A stretch of 52,997 bases of DNA from NCBI GenBank assembly GCA_026705345.1, contig JAPPAV010000061.1, forward strand, positions 1 through 52,997, written 5' to 3'. The number at the start of each line of letters is the position of its first letter. The stretch's first letter is position 1. This stretch comes from Gammaproteobacteria bacterium (GTDB lineage: Bacteria; Pseudomonadota; Gammaproteobacteria; Pseudomonadales; Azotimanducaceae). Shown here piece by piece: positions 8,876-18,638 of the stretch. The notes beneath the pieces were generated by a model, which had not been told where the DNA came from, searched no databases, and saw nothing but the letters and a program-made list of their open reading frames with translations. Made by a program: the position numbers and the translations under genes.

Positions 8876-9682
8876 CTATTGCCTAGGCAATCGAACCGTC
8901 GGCGCTCTGGATCGCTCTGTCGAACGAAACGGATTGATGTCGATCCCGCCGCGGCGCAAGAACCGTGCGTCGACGGTCAGTTCGGTGGCATCGGTGGCTC
9001 CCTGCAAGTCCACGAAAATTCGCTCGATGGCCACTTCGTGAAAGTCTGCTGTGTCCCGGTAGGAAACGAGGTAACGGAGCACGGAAGCACGGTCGAGCAG
9101 ACGGCCCCGGTAGGCGATGGCGACCGAGCCCCAGTCCGGCTGGCCGGTGACTGGGCAGACGCTCCGAAACAGATGCGTGTGAATGGCATCGCGTCCGATG
9201 TTCCCGGTGGCGGCAAGGAGATCCGGCGATCGTTCGCCGCAATCCACTGAGACCGGCAGATCATCCAGGCAGAAGGTCGCGAAGTCACCGAAAGGTTGGG
9301 CATCGTCCAGGTTTCGTACGATGACCTCCACCGCCGAACCCGTCTGGCGCGCCAGGTCGTCCTCGATAGCGGAGCGGACGGCTGTGGAGTCCTGGAAACG
9401 CGATCCGCCAAGTCCGCCTAGGTACAACTTGAGCGATTTGCTCTCGACGATCCGCGGCGAGTCCGCGCCGACGCGGAGAGTCATGAAGCCAACGCGCGGC
9501 AAACCCGCTGGCGTGAGCCAGGCGAGTTCGTAGCAATTCCAGACGTCTTCGCCTAGGAAAGGCAGCGGGTCGCCGATGCCGATTGCCTGCCGGGCCGCGC
9601 GTCGCTCGACCGTTCGGAGTACCGACGGGTCATAGCTACCGGGAAAGGCGGTCCGGCGTCCCAGTGGAAGGTCGTCGTTCAT
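8876..9682 (-). CDS. queF: NADPH-dependent 7-cyano-7-deazaguanine reductase
   Basis: Cytoplasmic enzyme of 268 residues that reduces preQ0 to preQ1 with NADPH in queuosine biosynthesis. It is the two-module (E. coli-like) type rather than the short Bacillus type. Visible signatures are ESKSLKLYL at 80-88 and the catalytic block SVCPVTGQPDWGSV, with Cys176 (thioimide nucleophile) and Asp183 (general acid); His215-Glu216 match the substrate-binding FHE. No other queuosine genes are nearby. It lies 43 bp downstream of the small ABC permease on the same strand, so it may be read from that transcript or have its own promoter. The last codons and stop lie in a perfect 14-bp palindrome (8878-8891). 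Confidence 0.95.
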   Translation of the reverse strand: MNDDLPLGRRTAFPGSYDPSVLRTVERRAARQAIGIGDPLPFLGEDVWNCYELAWLTPAGLPRVGFMTLRVGADSPRIVESKSLKLYLGGLGGSRFQDSTAVRSAIEDDLARQTGSAVEVIVRNLDDAQPFGDFATFCLDDLPVSVDCGERSPDLLAATGNIGRDAIHTHLFRSVCPVTGQPDWGSVAIAYRGRLLDRASVLRYLVSYRDTADFHEVAIERIFVDLQGATDATELTVDARFLRRGGIDINPFRSTERSRAPTVRLPRQ

Positions 9683-9725
9683 TCGTCCGTGGCCATCGCC
9701 GCGTCTGCGACGACACGGATCCGCG

Positions 9726-10439
9726 TCAGCCGCCCAGCATCCGTTCGCGCCGATTGGCGCGCATGAACGCGAGGCCGATGATCAGCGCGATCAGGATGGG
9801 AACGCCGATGCGGTTTTGAACCGTCATGGCGAGGATCACCTCCGGGTCAGGGCTCTGTACCGCTAGCGGGTTCCAGAACGGCGATGCGCGGATGCCGCCG
9901 TTGACGAGGACCAGGAGGTCGAACAGCAACACCGCGGCGGTGGCCATGGCACCCGCGACTTCGCTGCGGAACAGGGCGGCGAACGCCATCGAGAGCACCA
10001 GGTAGAAGATCGCGCCCTGCAAGGCGCCGTAGATGGCGACAAAGTCGAACTTCACGAACAGGAAGTAGGTGACCAGGGCCAGGAGCACCTGGGCGGCAAT
10101 CAGGATCAGCACGGACGCGGCGAGCTTTGCCCACCAGACGCGCTGGCAGCCCCCGGGGACGGTGTAGGCGATCTCGAGGCTTCTTCCGTCCATTTCGCCG
10201 GCGATGATGCGCAGTCCCAGGATGACCGCAAGAACCGCCAGGGGAATGCCCATCAGGCCGACCTGCGCGTTGGCTGGCTCGAACGGCCCCGAGGGGTTGA
10301 TCAGGGTTGCGAGCGCCCGCGCCGCAAGCCACACCAGCGGAAGGAAGATGAGCAGCCAGACCCAGTGACCCGCGATGGCGAGTCCGGCGAGCCGAAACAG
10401 CTCGAGTTGCCCCCGGAGGCGGCGCAGTCGACTGCTCAT
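9726..10439 (-). CDS. ABC-2 type transporter permease
   Basis: Integral membrane protein of 237 residues with six predicted membrane segments: about 19-41, 59-79, 107-127, 133-153, 163-180 and 213-229. The region GMPLAVLAVILGLRIIAGEMDGRSLE-like block (AGEMDGRSLEIAYTVP) is the cytoplasmic coupling helix motif of ABC-2 permeases. It overlaps the upstream RND-ABC fusion gene by 4 bp (ATGA-type junction), so the two are translationally coupled. It is the natural partner of that fusion's ATPase domain, since a full ABC-2 exporter needs two membrane domains and two ATPase domains. The transported substrate is unknown. Confidence 0.85.
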   Translation of the reverse strand: MSSRLRRLRGQLELFRLAGLAIAGHWVWLLIFLPLVWLAARALATLINPSGPFEPANAQVGLMGIPLAVLAVILGLRIIAGEMDGRSLEIAYTVPGGCQRVWWAKLAASVLILIAAQVLLALVTYFLFVKFDFVAIYGALQGAIFYLVLSMAFAALFRSEVAGAMATAAVLLFDLLVLVNGGIRASPFWNPLAVQSPDPEVILAMTVQNRIGVPILIALIIGLAFMRANRRERMLGG

Positions 10440-13400
10440 CTCGCCGCCTCCAAGTCGCGCTCGACGTGCGACCGGCCTCGGGTGATCAACCAGAGGTAGC
10501 CGTCCTGTAGTTGCGCTTCAAGCCGCGTGGCGTCGGCGGTGGGCGCGACCGCGGCCAGGATCCGCCGCACGTTGCCGCCATCGAGCGTCGGCGTCTCCTC
10601 GGCCAGGATCGCGCCGTCGGGAAGTTCGAAGGGTTCGTCGGGCCCGAACCGGCATTCCCACACCCTTCCCCGGGCCGCGCTGGCGAGGTCGGTCGGCGCC
10701 CCGTCAAAGACGAGGCGACCGGTGGACAGTACCAGCACGCGATCGCAGGCGACGGCGACATCCTCGACGACGTGCGTCGAGAACAGCACGATCCGGTCCC
10801 GGGCGAGCCTTCCCAACAGATTGCGGAAGCGGATGCGTTCGCGCGGGTCGAGGCCGACCGTCGGCTCGTCGACGATGATCACCGAAGGCAGGCGCAGCAG
10901 CGTTCGGGCCACCGCGACCCGCTGGCGCATCCCGCCGGAGAGCGTCTTGATCTTGTCGCCCGCTTTTTCGGCCAGACCCACCTCCGCGAGGAGGCTCTCG
11001 ACGCGTTCGCGGCGAATCTCCACGGGCAGTTCGTAGAGCGCGGCGAAGTAGGCAAGGTATTCGCGAGGGGAGAGACCGCCCGGCAGGCCGGCGTCCTGGG
11101 GCAGGTAGCCCACCCATCGCGCCAGCACCCGCTGGATCTTGGTGAGACGGACGCCGCCCAGGTTGATCACGCCCCGGGTTGGATCGAGGATGCCGGCGAG
11201 CTGTCGCAGAAGCGTGGTCTTGCCGGCCCCATTGGGACCTAGGATGCCGACCATGCCGCGCTCGATACGGAAGGTCACTTCGGTGAGGGCGAGCACCGGT
11301 TCGATGGGCAGATCGAAGCCACCGACCCGACGCGCAAGGCGACGCAGCAGCGTGCGGGGATGCCGGAACGGGCCCGACGTCGCGCGTTCGCCGATCTGGC
11401 CGCGTTGCTGGCGCACGGCGCTATGGCGAATGACCTGGCCAACGAGAAGCAGGACACCGGCGAGAATCGGCAGCAGCGGAACGACCTGGGTTTCCCTGCC
11501 CTGCCACAGCGGTATGACGATCGTCCAGGCGACGAAAGCGCCGACAACGCCCCAGGGCAGAAATACGCGGAACGCCCCCTCCGCCCACCCCGGTCTCGCG
11601 TCGTCCTCCTCCGGTCGACGCGCGCGTCGAATCTCGGATCCCAACCGCGCCAGGAACGCCGCCGCCAGCAGCCAAAGGACCAGCCTCCAGCCCGCGCTCT
11701 GTACTTGGGAGGACAGGAGGAGCGGTGCCGCGGTGAGGATCAGGTACGGTCCAAACCGTCCCATGGCATCGCGCCAATCGAACTTCGAGTGGGCCACCGC
11801 GCCGCCTTCGCGCCGGATCCGGTCGGTGAAATCCCGGGGTGCGCGGATCGCCCGGCGGATCGGTCCGGGCATGCCGTAGACCTTCTTCAGGTTGCGCACG
11901 TCGAGCAAAGGCGGGCCCCCGGCCGTCTCGAGCTCGGCCAATTCGGGGCGCCGAAACGCCAACACGATGATGATGAGCAAGGCGCCGAGGATCAGCCAGA
12001 ACGTGATGAACAGCCATGTCAGGGATTCCACCGTCTCGGTCTGGTAGAGCCAGACCGTCGAACCGATGGTGGCAGTCAAAAGGGCGACGACGAGCCACGG
12101 CCCGACCCGGCCGAACAGCTGGTCGAGACGCTGGAGGAACAGGTAGCAGACCGGCACCACCAGGAGGTTCAGCAAGGTCGCAGTCAAGAGGCCGCCGATG
12201 ATCACCGTGGCGAAGGGCGGCCAGATCTCGTTGGCCCGGCCGGTGGAGAGTGCCAGGGGACAAAGCGCGGCGATGGTCGTGGCGGTGGTCATCACGATAG
12301 GGCGCGTGCGTTCGCGCACCGACGCGAGGGCTGCTGCGCCCGTCGACCAGCCTTTCCTGACCCGATGCTGCATGCGGTCGACGAGGAGGATGGCCGGATT
12401 GATGGCCAGTCCCGCCAGCACGAACAGGCCGACTATCGCGACCGGCTGCATGGGCGTGTCCGTCAGGATCATCAGCCAGGCAGAACCGATACTGGCCAGC
12501 AATACCGACGTCAACAGGACCAGCCACGGTAAAGTCAGGGACTCGAAGGTGACCGCAAGAACCAGCAACACCAAGAGGCCCGCCCACAAGGCGTACTCGG
12601 CTCCGGTGGATATTGCCTCGTTGTCCTCCTGGACCTCCACCGCGTAGCCGTGCGGTCTTGGTGCGGAACGAACGGCCGTGGCGATCGTCTCGTCGAGGGT
12701 GTCGCGGGCGGGTCCCGATTCCGGTGCCGACGCGTCGAGCCGGTAGTAGACGCTCGTTTCACGGCGCCCGTTGTGATGCACGATGGCCGCAGGCGGCGGC
12801 ATTTGCCGAATCGACGCGAGCGCCGAGACCGTCGCCACACCCGATTCCGTGTGCACCCTGAGTCGGCGCAGGTCCTTCAACCCGTCGGGTTCACGTCCAT
12901 TGACGCGCTCGACGAAGACCGGGATCTCACGACCCGACGGCAACACGTAGCGGCCCGCGTTCCATCCACCGAGACCTGCAAACCGCAGGCCCGGCAGCAC
13001 CTCGTCCACGGTGAGTTCGAACGCCTCGAATCCGCGGCGGTCCGGTTCCACCCAGATCTCCTGGGACCCACGCGGCACGGACTGCCACGCGCGCTCCACT
13101 TGGTCCACGGCCTCCAGGCGGATGACGAGATCGTCAGCCAAGCGCTCGAGAACCCGGCTCTCGGGGCCCGAAATCAGGATTTCGTCCGCGCCGCCGCCCG
13201 CGAACTGCTGGCCTCCTCCGCCGCGACCCTCGACACCTTTCCGACCGCCCCGTTCCTCGCCCGGCCGGGACACGTCGATGCCCCTGGTCCGCTCCGCCGC
13301 GTCGTCGACCACCCTGCGCACTCGCGACACGGTGAGATCCGGAGGACGTTCGTCCAGGTCCACCAGGTCGACCCGCATCATCGCGCCTTCCTGGTTGATG

Positions 13401-15232
13401 TCCGACGTGACGGTGTCGACCCCCTCGATGGCCATGGCCGCCTGCTCCAGCTCCGCGACGGCTTCGGCCACCGCTTCGATCGATCCGGTTCCCCTGAGGG
13501 CCTGAGCACTGAAGGCGACGCTGTCCGCGTATTCCGGATCCGGGGGTGCCTGGTTCGAGATGGCGACGGGCACCGCGAACAGAACGGTGGCGACGATGGC
13601 AATCCCCGTGCCGGTCAGCCAGGCGGACGGCCTGCGCATGGCGTTGCCGACAAGGCCGCCGAACAGGATGCGTAGCGGGTCGGGCGCACGCTGACCGCTG
13701 GCTTTCGCACGGGCCTCCCGTTGCCGGGCCACGGCACGCAGCGCTGCTGGGGCAGCTAGCCGATGGGTCAGCACGGGCACCAACCCGACGGCAACGAGCA
13801 TGGACGCCCCCAACGGCAGCAGGAACGCAGGGATGAACTCGCCAAGTATCGACCGCATGTCCACCGGCAGGTCCATGATGCCGGCGGGCAGCATCACGAT
13901 GGCAGTCGTCGCCGTGGCCGCCGCAATGGCGCGAAGGGTCCGTTGCAGGCCAATGCGCGCCGCCTGGGCGGGATCGACCCCGCGTTCGAGGCGCCGCAGC
14001 ACCGCCTCGTAGACGACGATGCTGTTGTCGATCAGGAGGCCAACGGACAACCACAGGCCGCCCAATGTGAATATGTTCAACGACAGCCCCAGCAGGTAGA
14101 GCAATGCCAACGCACCCAGCAGACTGACCGGAACGGCGACCCCCACCACGGCCACGGCGCGCCACTGGCGCAGGAAGAGGAACAGGACGGCAAGCGCGAT
14201 GAGGTACCCCGACAGGCCCAGGCGGGCCAACCGGCCCAGTTGCTCCTCGATGTCTTCGGCGGGGTCGTTGCCAATGACGAGATCGACCCCCATTGGCGCG
14301 GTCTCTTCCCTGAGTTCGTCCACCTTTGCCCGGAGTTCCCGGCCCAGACGCACCAGATTCGCGGTCTGTTCCTTGAAGACGACGATGCCGACGGCCTCTT
14401 CACCGTTGACGCGGAACGACGACTGCCATGGCGCGAAGCCGAGCGAAATGTCGCTGACGTGCTTGAGCAGTACGGGGCGGTCCTGCGTTATGCGGGTTTC
14501 CTCGAACGCCATCAGGCTCGATGGCCGGCCGTCGACGATGATCTCCAGCCGCCCGGCCTCGGACTCCAGGTTGCCGACATGGCGCATGTTGCCCGCCCGC
14601 CGGGACACCGCCTCGATGACCTGGGCCGGGGTGACGCCCGTCGCCGCAGCCCGTGCGAGGTCGACGCTGACGATCAATCGACGCCCCGATCCGCCCGTCG
14701 CGTTGGCCTCGCCGACGCCGGATACCGCCGCGAGACGTGGCGCGAGGAGCTGGTCCGTGAGGTCGAAGAGCGTGTCCCGGTCCGCATCGCCCAGGACGTG
14801 GATTTCCATCACCAGGCTACCGTAGCGGGCGGTGCCGGATTCCATCGAACGGACCACCACGGCAGTGCCGTTGGGCTGGCCACGCTGGATGTCGGACGCG
14901 ACGCGCCGAAGTTCGAGTTCACGCACTTTCATGTTCGTGCGCGGCGCGAAGCGCACACGGTAGTCGCCCGCGCCGCCTTGCACCCGTCCCCAGCTCTCCA
15001 CGATATCGGGCATCGCGGAGACCCGGGCATGCAGGGGTAGGAGGATCTCGCGCTCGACGACCTCCTGTTCGCTGTTCGGGCGATAGAAATCGACGAAGAG
15101 CGTGTCGCCTTCCACCGGCGGGAAGAGTTCCAGCGGTATTCGCTCGTAGGCCACGACGCCGAGCACGACGAAGCCCACGAAGATCATGCTCACCGCCATG
15201 GGGCGGCGTACAGGTAGGTCGAGGAGACTCAT
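10436..15232 (-). CDS. RND efflux pump fused to a split ABC ATPase domain
   Basis: Inner-membrane protein of 1598 residues; usual RND pumps have about 1030. Residues 1-1040 are a complete HAE-type RND transporter: TM1 near 14-30, two periplasmic porter regions, and TM4 with LLIDNSIVV (Asp402). Two extra membrane segments follow (about 1046-1062 and 1072-1093). Then comes the first strand of an ABC ATPase (PPLLDVRNLKKVYG, 1107-1120), an insert of about 190 residues with four likely membrane segments (1161-1266), and the rest of the ATPase: Walker A GPNGAGKTT 1332-1340, LSGGM 1431-1435, Walker B VIIVDEP 1451-1457, switch His1487. All ATPase motifs look intact. The even number of added segments keeps the ATPase in the cytoplasm. 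It overlaps the downstream ABC permease by 4 bp. The ATG at 15232 lacks a clear ribosome binding site. Confidence 0.9.
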   Translation of the reverse strand: MSLLDLPVRRPMAVSMIFVGFVVLGVVAYERIPLELFPPVEGDTLFVDFYRPNSEQEVVEREILLPLHARVSAMPDIVESWGRVQGGAGDYRVRFAPRTNMKVRELELRRVASDIQRGQPNGTAVVVRSMESGTARYGSLVMEIHVLGDADRDTLFDLTDQLLAPRLAAVSGVGEANATGGSGRRLIVSVDLARAAATGVTPAQVIEAVSRRAGNMRHVGNLESEAGRLEIIVDGRPSSLMAFEETRITQDRPVLLKHVSDISLGFAPWQSSFRVNGEEAVGIVVFKEQTANLVRLGRELRAKVDELREETAPMGVDLVIGNDPAEDIEEQLGRLARLGLSGYLIALAVLFLFLRQWRAVAVVGVAVPVSLLGALALLYLLGLSLNIFTLGGLWLSVGLLIDNSIVVYEAVLRRLERGVDPAQAARIGLQRTLRAIAAATATTAIVMLPAGIMDLPVDMRSILGEFIPAFLLPLGASMLVAVGLVPVLTHRLAAPAALRAVARQREARAKASGQRAPDPLRILFGGLVGNAMRRPSAWLTGTGIAIVATVLFAVPVAISNQAPPDPEYADSVAFSAQALRGTGSIEAVAEAVAELEQAAMAIEGVDTVTSDINQEGAMMRVDLVDLDERPPDLTVSRVRRVVDDAAERTRGIDVSRPGEERGGRKGVEGRGGGGQQFAGGGADEILISGPESRVLERLADDLVIRLEAVDQVERAWQSVPRGSQEIWVEPDRRGFEAFELTVDEVLPGLRFAGLGGWNAGRYVLPSGREIPVFVERVNGREPDGLKDLRRLRVHTESGVATVSALASIRQMPPPAAIVHHNGRRETSVYYRLDASAPESGPARDTLDETIATAVRSAPRPHGYAVEVQEDNEAISTGAEYALWAGLLVLLVLAVTFESLTLPWLVLLTSVLLASIGSAWLMILTDTPMQPVAIVGLFVLAGLAINPAILLVDRMQHRVRKGWSTGAAALASVRERTRPIVMTTATTIAALCPLALSTGRANEIWPPFATVIIGGLLTATLLNLLVVPVCYLFLQRLDQLFGRVGPWLVVALLTATIGSTVWLYQTETVESLTWLFITFWLILGALLIIIVLAFRRPELAELETAGGPPLLDVRNLKKVYGMPGPIRRAIRAPRDFTDRIRREGGAVAHSKFDWRDAMGRFGPYLILTAAPLLLSSQVQSAGWRLVLWLLAAAFLARLGSEIRRARRPEEDDARPGWAEGAFRVFLPWGVVGAFVAWTIVIPLWQGRETQVVPLLPILAGVLLLVGQVIRHSAVRQQRGQIGERATSGPFRHPRTLLRRLARRVGGFDLPIEPVLALTEVTFRIERGMVGILGPNGAGKTTLLRQLAGILDPTRGVINLGGVRLTKIQRVLARWVGYLPQDAGLPGGLSPREYLAYFAALYELPVEIRRERVESLLAEVGLAEKAGDKIKTLSGGMRQRVAVARTLLRLPSVIIVDEPTVGLDPRERIRFRNLLGRLARDRIVLFSTHVVEDVAVACDRVLVLSTGRLVFDGAPTDLASAARGRVWECRFGPDEPFELPDGAILAEETPTLDGGNVRRILAAVAPTADATRLEAQLQDGYLWLITRGRSHVERDLEAAR

Positions 15233-15275
15233 GGACGACCCGGCACCCGTCGGAACGCTTGACGAGAACCCGTCG

Positions 15276-15346
15276 GGGCGACCCTTGTGGTCGCCCGTGC
15301 CGAACGCGCCGGCTCACCTGGCAACGGGACGGGACAAGCCCGTCCC
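15276..15346. repeat. Paired REP-like hairpins
   Basis: Two perfect 8-bp hairpins lie in the 244-bp gap between the two RND genes. The first (15276-15296) pairs GGGCGACC with GGTCGCCC around loop CTTGT. The second (15326-15346) pairs GGGACGGG with CCCGTCCC around loop ACAAG. The two loops are exact reverse complements of each other, so the hairpins could kiss or are inverted copies of a repeated family (BIME-like). Neither is followed by a T-run. Confidence 0.6.
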
Positions 15347-15476
15347 CTACGGCTCCGTTGCTCCTTGCACGTCAGCGGCGCGGCCTCAGGATGGCAGCGG
15401 TCACGGAACACCGGAGCGAAGGCTCGGGGTCGCACCACAGCGCTACGAGGCCGTTTCCGCGCGAATGCCCGATGGG

Positions 15477-18400
15477 TCAACGATCGCCTCCCCGGTTCCA
15501 CGCGATGCGGTCGAGTACGAGATAGAGGCACGGCAGGACGAGCAACGAACCCAGCGTGGACGCGACGATGCCGCCGATGATCGTGAGTGCCATGGGTGCC
15601 CGGAGTTGAGCCCCCTCCCCGCCCGCGACGACGAGCGGTGCCAAGGCCAGCGCCGTGGTCAGGGTCGTCATCACGATGGGTCTAAGGCGGATACCGGCAG
15701 CCCCAGCCAAGGCCGAGACGCGGTCCTGCCCTTCGGCCATGAGCTGTCGGGCGGTGGCCAGAAGCAAGACCGCATCGTTAACGGCAATCCCCGATAGCAC
15801 GATGAGCCCAAGCATGGCCATGACACCGATCGGCTGCCCGCCCGGCACTAGGGCCACGGCGACGCCGACCAGCGCCAGCGGCACGGCGGCGAGCACCGTG
15901 ATCGGTTGCAGGAGCGACTCGAAGGTGCCCGCCAGCACCATGAGCACCAGCACCAGCGCCAGAATGCCGGCAAGGCGCAGTTCGTCGAAAGTCTGCGCGC
16001 GTTCCTCTTCCTGGCCGCGCAGGCGCAGGTGCGTGCCCGGCGGGATGGGCGCATCGGCAATGGCGTCGGTGACGGCGGCCACGGCCTCGGCCTGGGTGAA
16101 GCCGTCGGCCAGCTGCGCGGTAATCTGCGCGACCCGCCGCTGGTCCCGCCGGAAGACTTCCCGGGCACCCTCGGTCTCCTCGAACCGGGCGACTTCGCCC
16201 AGCGCGACCGGACGCCCCCCGGCACTCAGGAACTCCACGTCGGCCAACTGATCGCGGCGGGGTGACGGCAGACGCACGTTGACCACGCGCTCCTCGTCGC
16301 CGAGGGAGATTCGGGTAACCTCCAGGCCGTCGAGATTCGCCGCCAATACCTGCGTCACGGTATTGAGATCGATGCCCAGCGCATCGGCCATCGCCGGGTC
16401 GAGATTCACGCGCAATTCCCTAGGTCCGCCCTCGAAGGACGACTTGACGTTCCAGAGAGCGGCGAGGCCCGCCAAGCGGCCTTTGATCTCTTCGGCGCCC
16501 CGGCGCAGGTCGTCCAGCGACTCGCCAGCGATCTCCACGACGATGGGCGGCCCGCTTGCGCCCAGCGCGTCGGTGAGTGCCGAACGGGCGATCTCCCACT
16601 GGACCTCCGTCTCGGGCAACGCATCGAGTTCGGGGGCGAGCCACGCGGCCACCTGGCGCCCCGTCGGGCCCTCGACGGTCATTCGGGCGATGACCCGGGC
16701 GGTGTTCTCCTCGGTCAACTCGCTACGGATCGAACGACCGTCCTCCGGGAGCCGGCCCACCTCCGAGAGGGTCGCGGCAAGGGTCCCGCCATCCGCCACG
16801 GTACCGCCGCCGGCTTGGGCAATGAGGTTCTCCACGCCGGCCGCCGCCCGTGCCGTGGACTCCACCCGTTGGGCTGCGGGGCCGACAAGGCGCACGGAGA
16901 ACTGGCGCGGATCCGAGGGGGCTAGGAGTTCGGTGCCGAGTTGAAGGAGAAAGCCGACAGCCACGGCAACGATGCCGGTCGCCAACAGCACCACCGTAGC
17001 GGGTCGGCGCAGGAGCTTTCCGACGAAGCTTTCCAACGTCGTCCGTGCTCTGGAAGCCGCCCGTTCGGTGACCATGCCCGAACGCGAAGCCCGGGGCAGG
17101 AACCAGCGACCCAAGGCCGGGATCAGGAAAACTGCCACGGCGAGGGATGCCAAGAGCGAGACGACGACGGTGAAGGCGATGCCGTCGATCAGCCGTGCCG
17201 CCAGTCCTTCGACGAACAGCACCGGGAGGAACACCACGCAGGTCGTCAGCGTGCTGGCGGTGATGGCGCCCGCGACCTGCCCGGTCCCTCTCGACGCGGC
17301 AAGTTCGGGGCTATCGCCGAGTCCCAGTCGACGATACATCGACTCGACCACCACGATGGCGTTGTCGACCAGCATGCCGGCCCCCAAGGCAAGGCCGCCA
17401 AGCGTAACAATGTTCAAGCTGTGTTCCGCGAAGTTCATGGCGAACAGGGCGGCGAGGATGGACACCGGGACGGCGGCGGTCACGATCAGCGTTGCCCCGG
17501 CGGAGCGCAGGAAGAGAGCCAACACGAGCACCGCCAAGGCGACGCCGGCGCCGGCTGCGATCTTTAGGTCGTCCAGCGCGTCGGTGACCAGCTTGGCGTC
17601 GTCCGCGATCTCCCGCACGTCCACGCCCGGGAGATCGTCGCCGAGTCCTTCCAAGGCCTCTCGGACCTCGGTGGAGACCTCCACCGTGTTGGCCCCCGCT
17701 TCCTTGTAGACGGCGACGCCGACGCCTTCGACGCCGTCCACCAGCACCAGGTGGTCGATCTCGGCGTCCACGGTCTCCACGGTGGCAAGGTCCGAGACGC
17801 GCACAGCCTTGCTGGCCCCGTTGGGATCGGTCGTGTAGCGGACCACGGCGTCCGCGACGTCCTGGGCGTTCCGATAGCGTGCCACGCCGCGAACCTGGAA
17901 CACCTGATCGCCTTCCTCCAATGTTCCCGCTTCGATGTCCACGTTCTGGGCACCCACCCGAACGCGGAGCATATTGAGCGACACGTCGAACGCGTCGAGA
18001 CGGTAGCGGTCAGCCGAGACGCGGATCTCGATTTCGCGACCGCCGGTCACGCGCGCCTCGGCGACGCCGGCGAGTTGCTCGAGCGCGGGCGCGACCTGCC
18101 GGCGGGCCAATTGCCGAAGTTCGGCAAGATCGGGCTGTCCGGATGGCGCGACGAGGCCCAGCGTCAGAATCGGCGACTGGCGCGGGTCGAAGCGGCGCAC
18201 CAGGACCTCGTCCACCTCCGGGTCACCCTCGATGCCACCCACGGCCTTCTGCACATCCACCAGGGCGAGGTCAAGGTCGGCGTCCCAATCGAAGGTCACG
18301 GTGGTGACGAGCCGCCCGGTGCGCGCCACCTGGAAGACCTTGCGGCTGCCCCGGACGGTGGTCAGCATCCGCTCCACGTTCTGGCCGTAGATGCGCTCCA

Positions 18401-18587
18401 TCTCGGTCGGCGGCCGGTTGCCGGACCGGATGGACACGACGACGGTGGGGCTCTGCAGGTCGGGCAGCAGGTCCACCGGCAACTCGCGCCAGGAGAGACC
18501 GCCGACCAGGGCCACGGCCACGGCGACCACCGTGACTGCCACCGGTCGGCGAGCGGCGAACGCGGCAGCGGACTCGAATGCCGACAC
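15477..18587 (-). CDS. RND family efflux transporter permease
   Basis: Inner-membrane proton-driven pump of 1036 residues, the normal size for the AcrB/HAE family. It has TM1 at about 15-33, porter domains with the GVAEARVTGG pattern, TM2-6 at about 335-475 with GMLVDNAIVVVES (Asp-Asn in TM4 where AcrB has Asp-Asp), a second porter region, and TM8-12 near 860-1030 with LSGIAVNDAVLLL. It follows the adaptor gene after 51 bp and precedes the RND-ABC fusion after 244 bp. Two adjacent RND genes behind one adaptor recall MdtBC-type hetero-trimers. No outer-membrane channel gene is in the cluster. Confidence 0.93.
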   Translation of the reverse strand: MSAFESAAAFAARRPVAVTVVAVAVALVGGLSWRELPVDLLPDLQSPTVVVSIRSGNRPPTEMERIYGQNVERMLTTVRGSRKVFQVARTGRLVTTVTFDWDADLDLALVDVQKAVGGIEGDPEVDEVLVRRFDPRQSPILTLGLVAPSGQPDLAELRQLARRQVAPALEQLAGVAEARVTGGREIEIRVSADRYRLDAFDVSLNMLRVRVGAQNVDIEAGTLEEGDQVFQVRGVARYRNAQDVADAVVRYTTDPNGASKAVRVSDLATVETVDAEIDHLVLVDGVEGVGVAVYKEAGANTVEVSTEVREALEGLGDDLPGVDVREIADDAKLVTDALDDLKIAAGAGVALAVLVLALFLRSAGATLIVTAAVPVSILAALFAMNFAEHSLNIVTLGGLALGAGMLVDNAIVVVESMYRRLGLGDSPELAASRGTGQVAGAITASTLTTCVVFLPVLFVEGLAARLIDGIAFTVVVSLLASLAVAVFLIPALGRWFLPRASRSGMVTERAASRARTTLESFVGKLLRRPATVVLLATGIVAVAVGFLLQLGTELLAPSDPRQFSVRLVGPAAQRVESTARAAAGVENLIAQAGGGTVADGGTLAATLSEVGRLPEDGRSIRSELTEENTARVIARMTVEGPTGRQVAAWLAPELDALPETEVQWEIARSALTDALGASGPPIVVEIAGESLDDLRRGAEEIKGRLAGLAALWNVKSSFEGGPRELRVNLDPAMADALGIDLNTVTQVLAANLDGLEVTRISLGDEERVVNVRLPSPRRDQLADVEFLSAGGRPVALGEVARFEETEGAREVFRRDQRRVAQITAQLADGFTQAEAVAAVTDAIADAPIPPGTHLRLRGQEEERAQTFDELRLAGILALVLVLMVLAGTFESLLQPITVLAAVPLALVGVAVALVPGGQPIGVMAMLGLIVLSGIAVNDAVLLLATARQLMAEGQDRVSALAGAAGIRLRPIVMTTLTTALALAPLVVAGGEGAQLRAPMALTIIGGIVASTLGSLLVLPCLYLVLDRIAWNRGGDR

Positions 18588-18638
18588 GCTGGTGTTGCTC
18601 TACGGCCTAGGTGGTCGGTGGCCCGGGGAACCGGGCGC

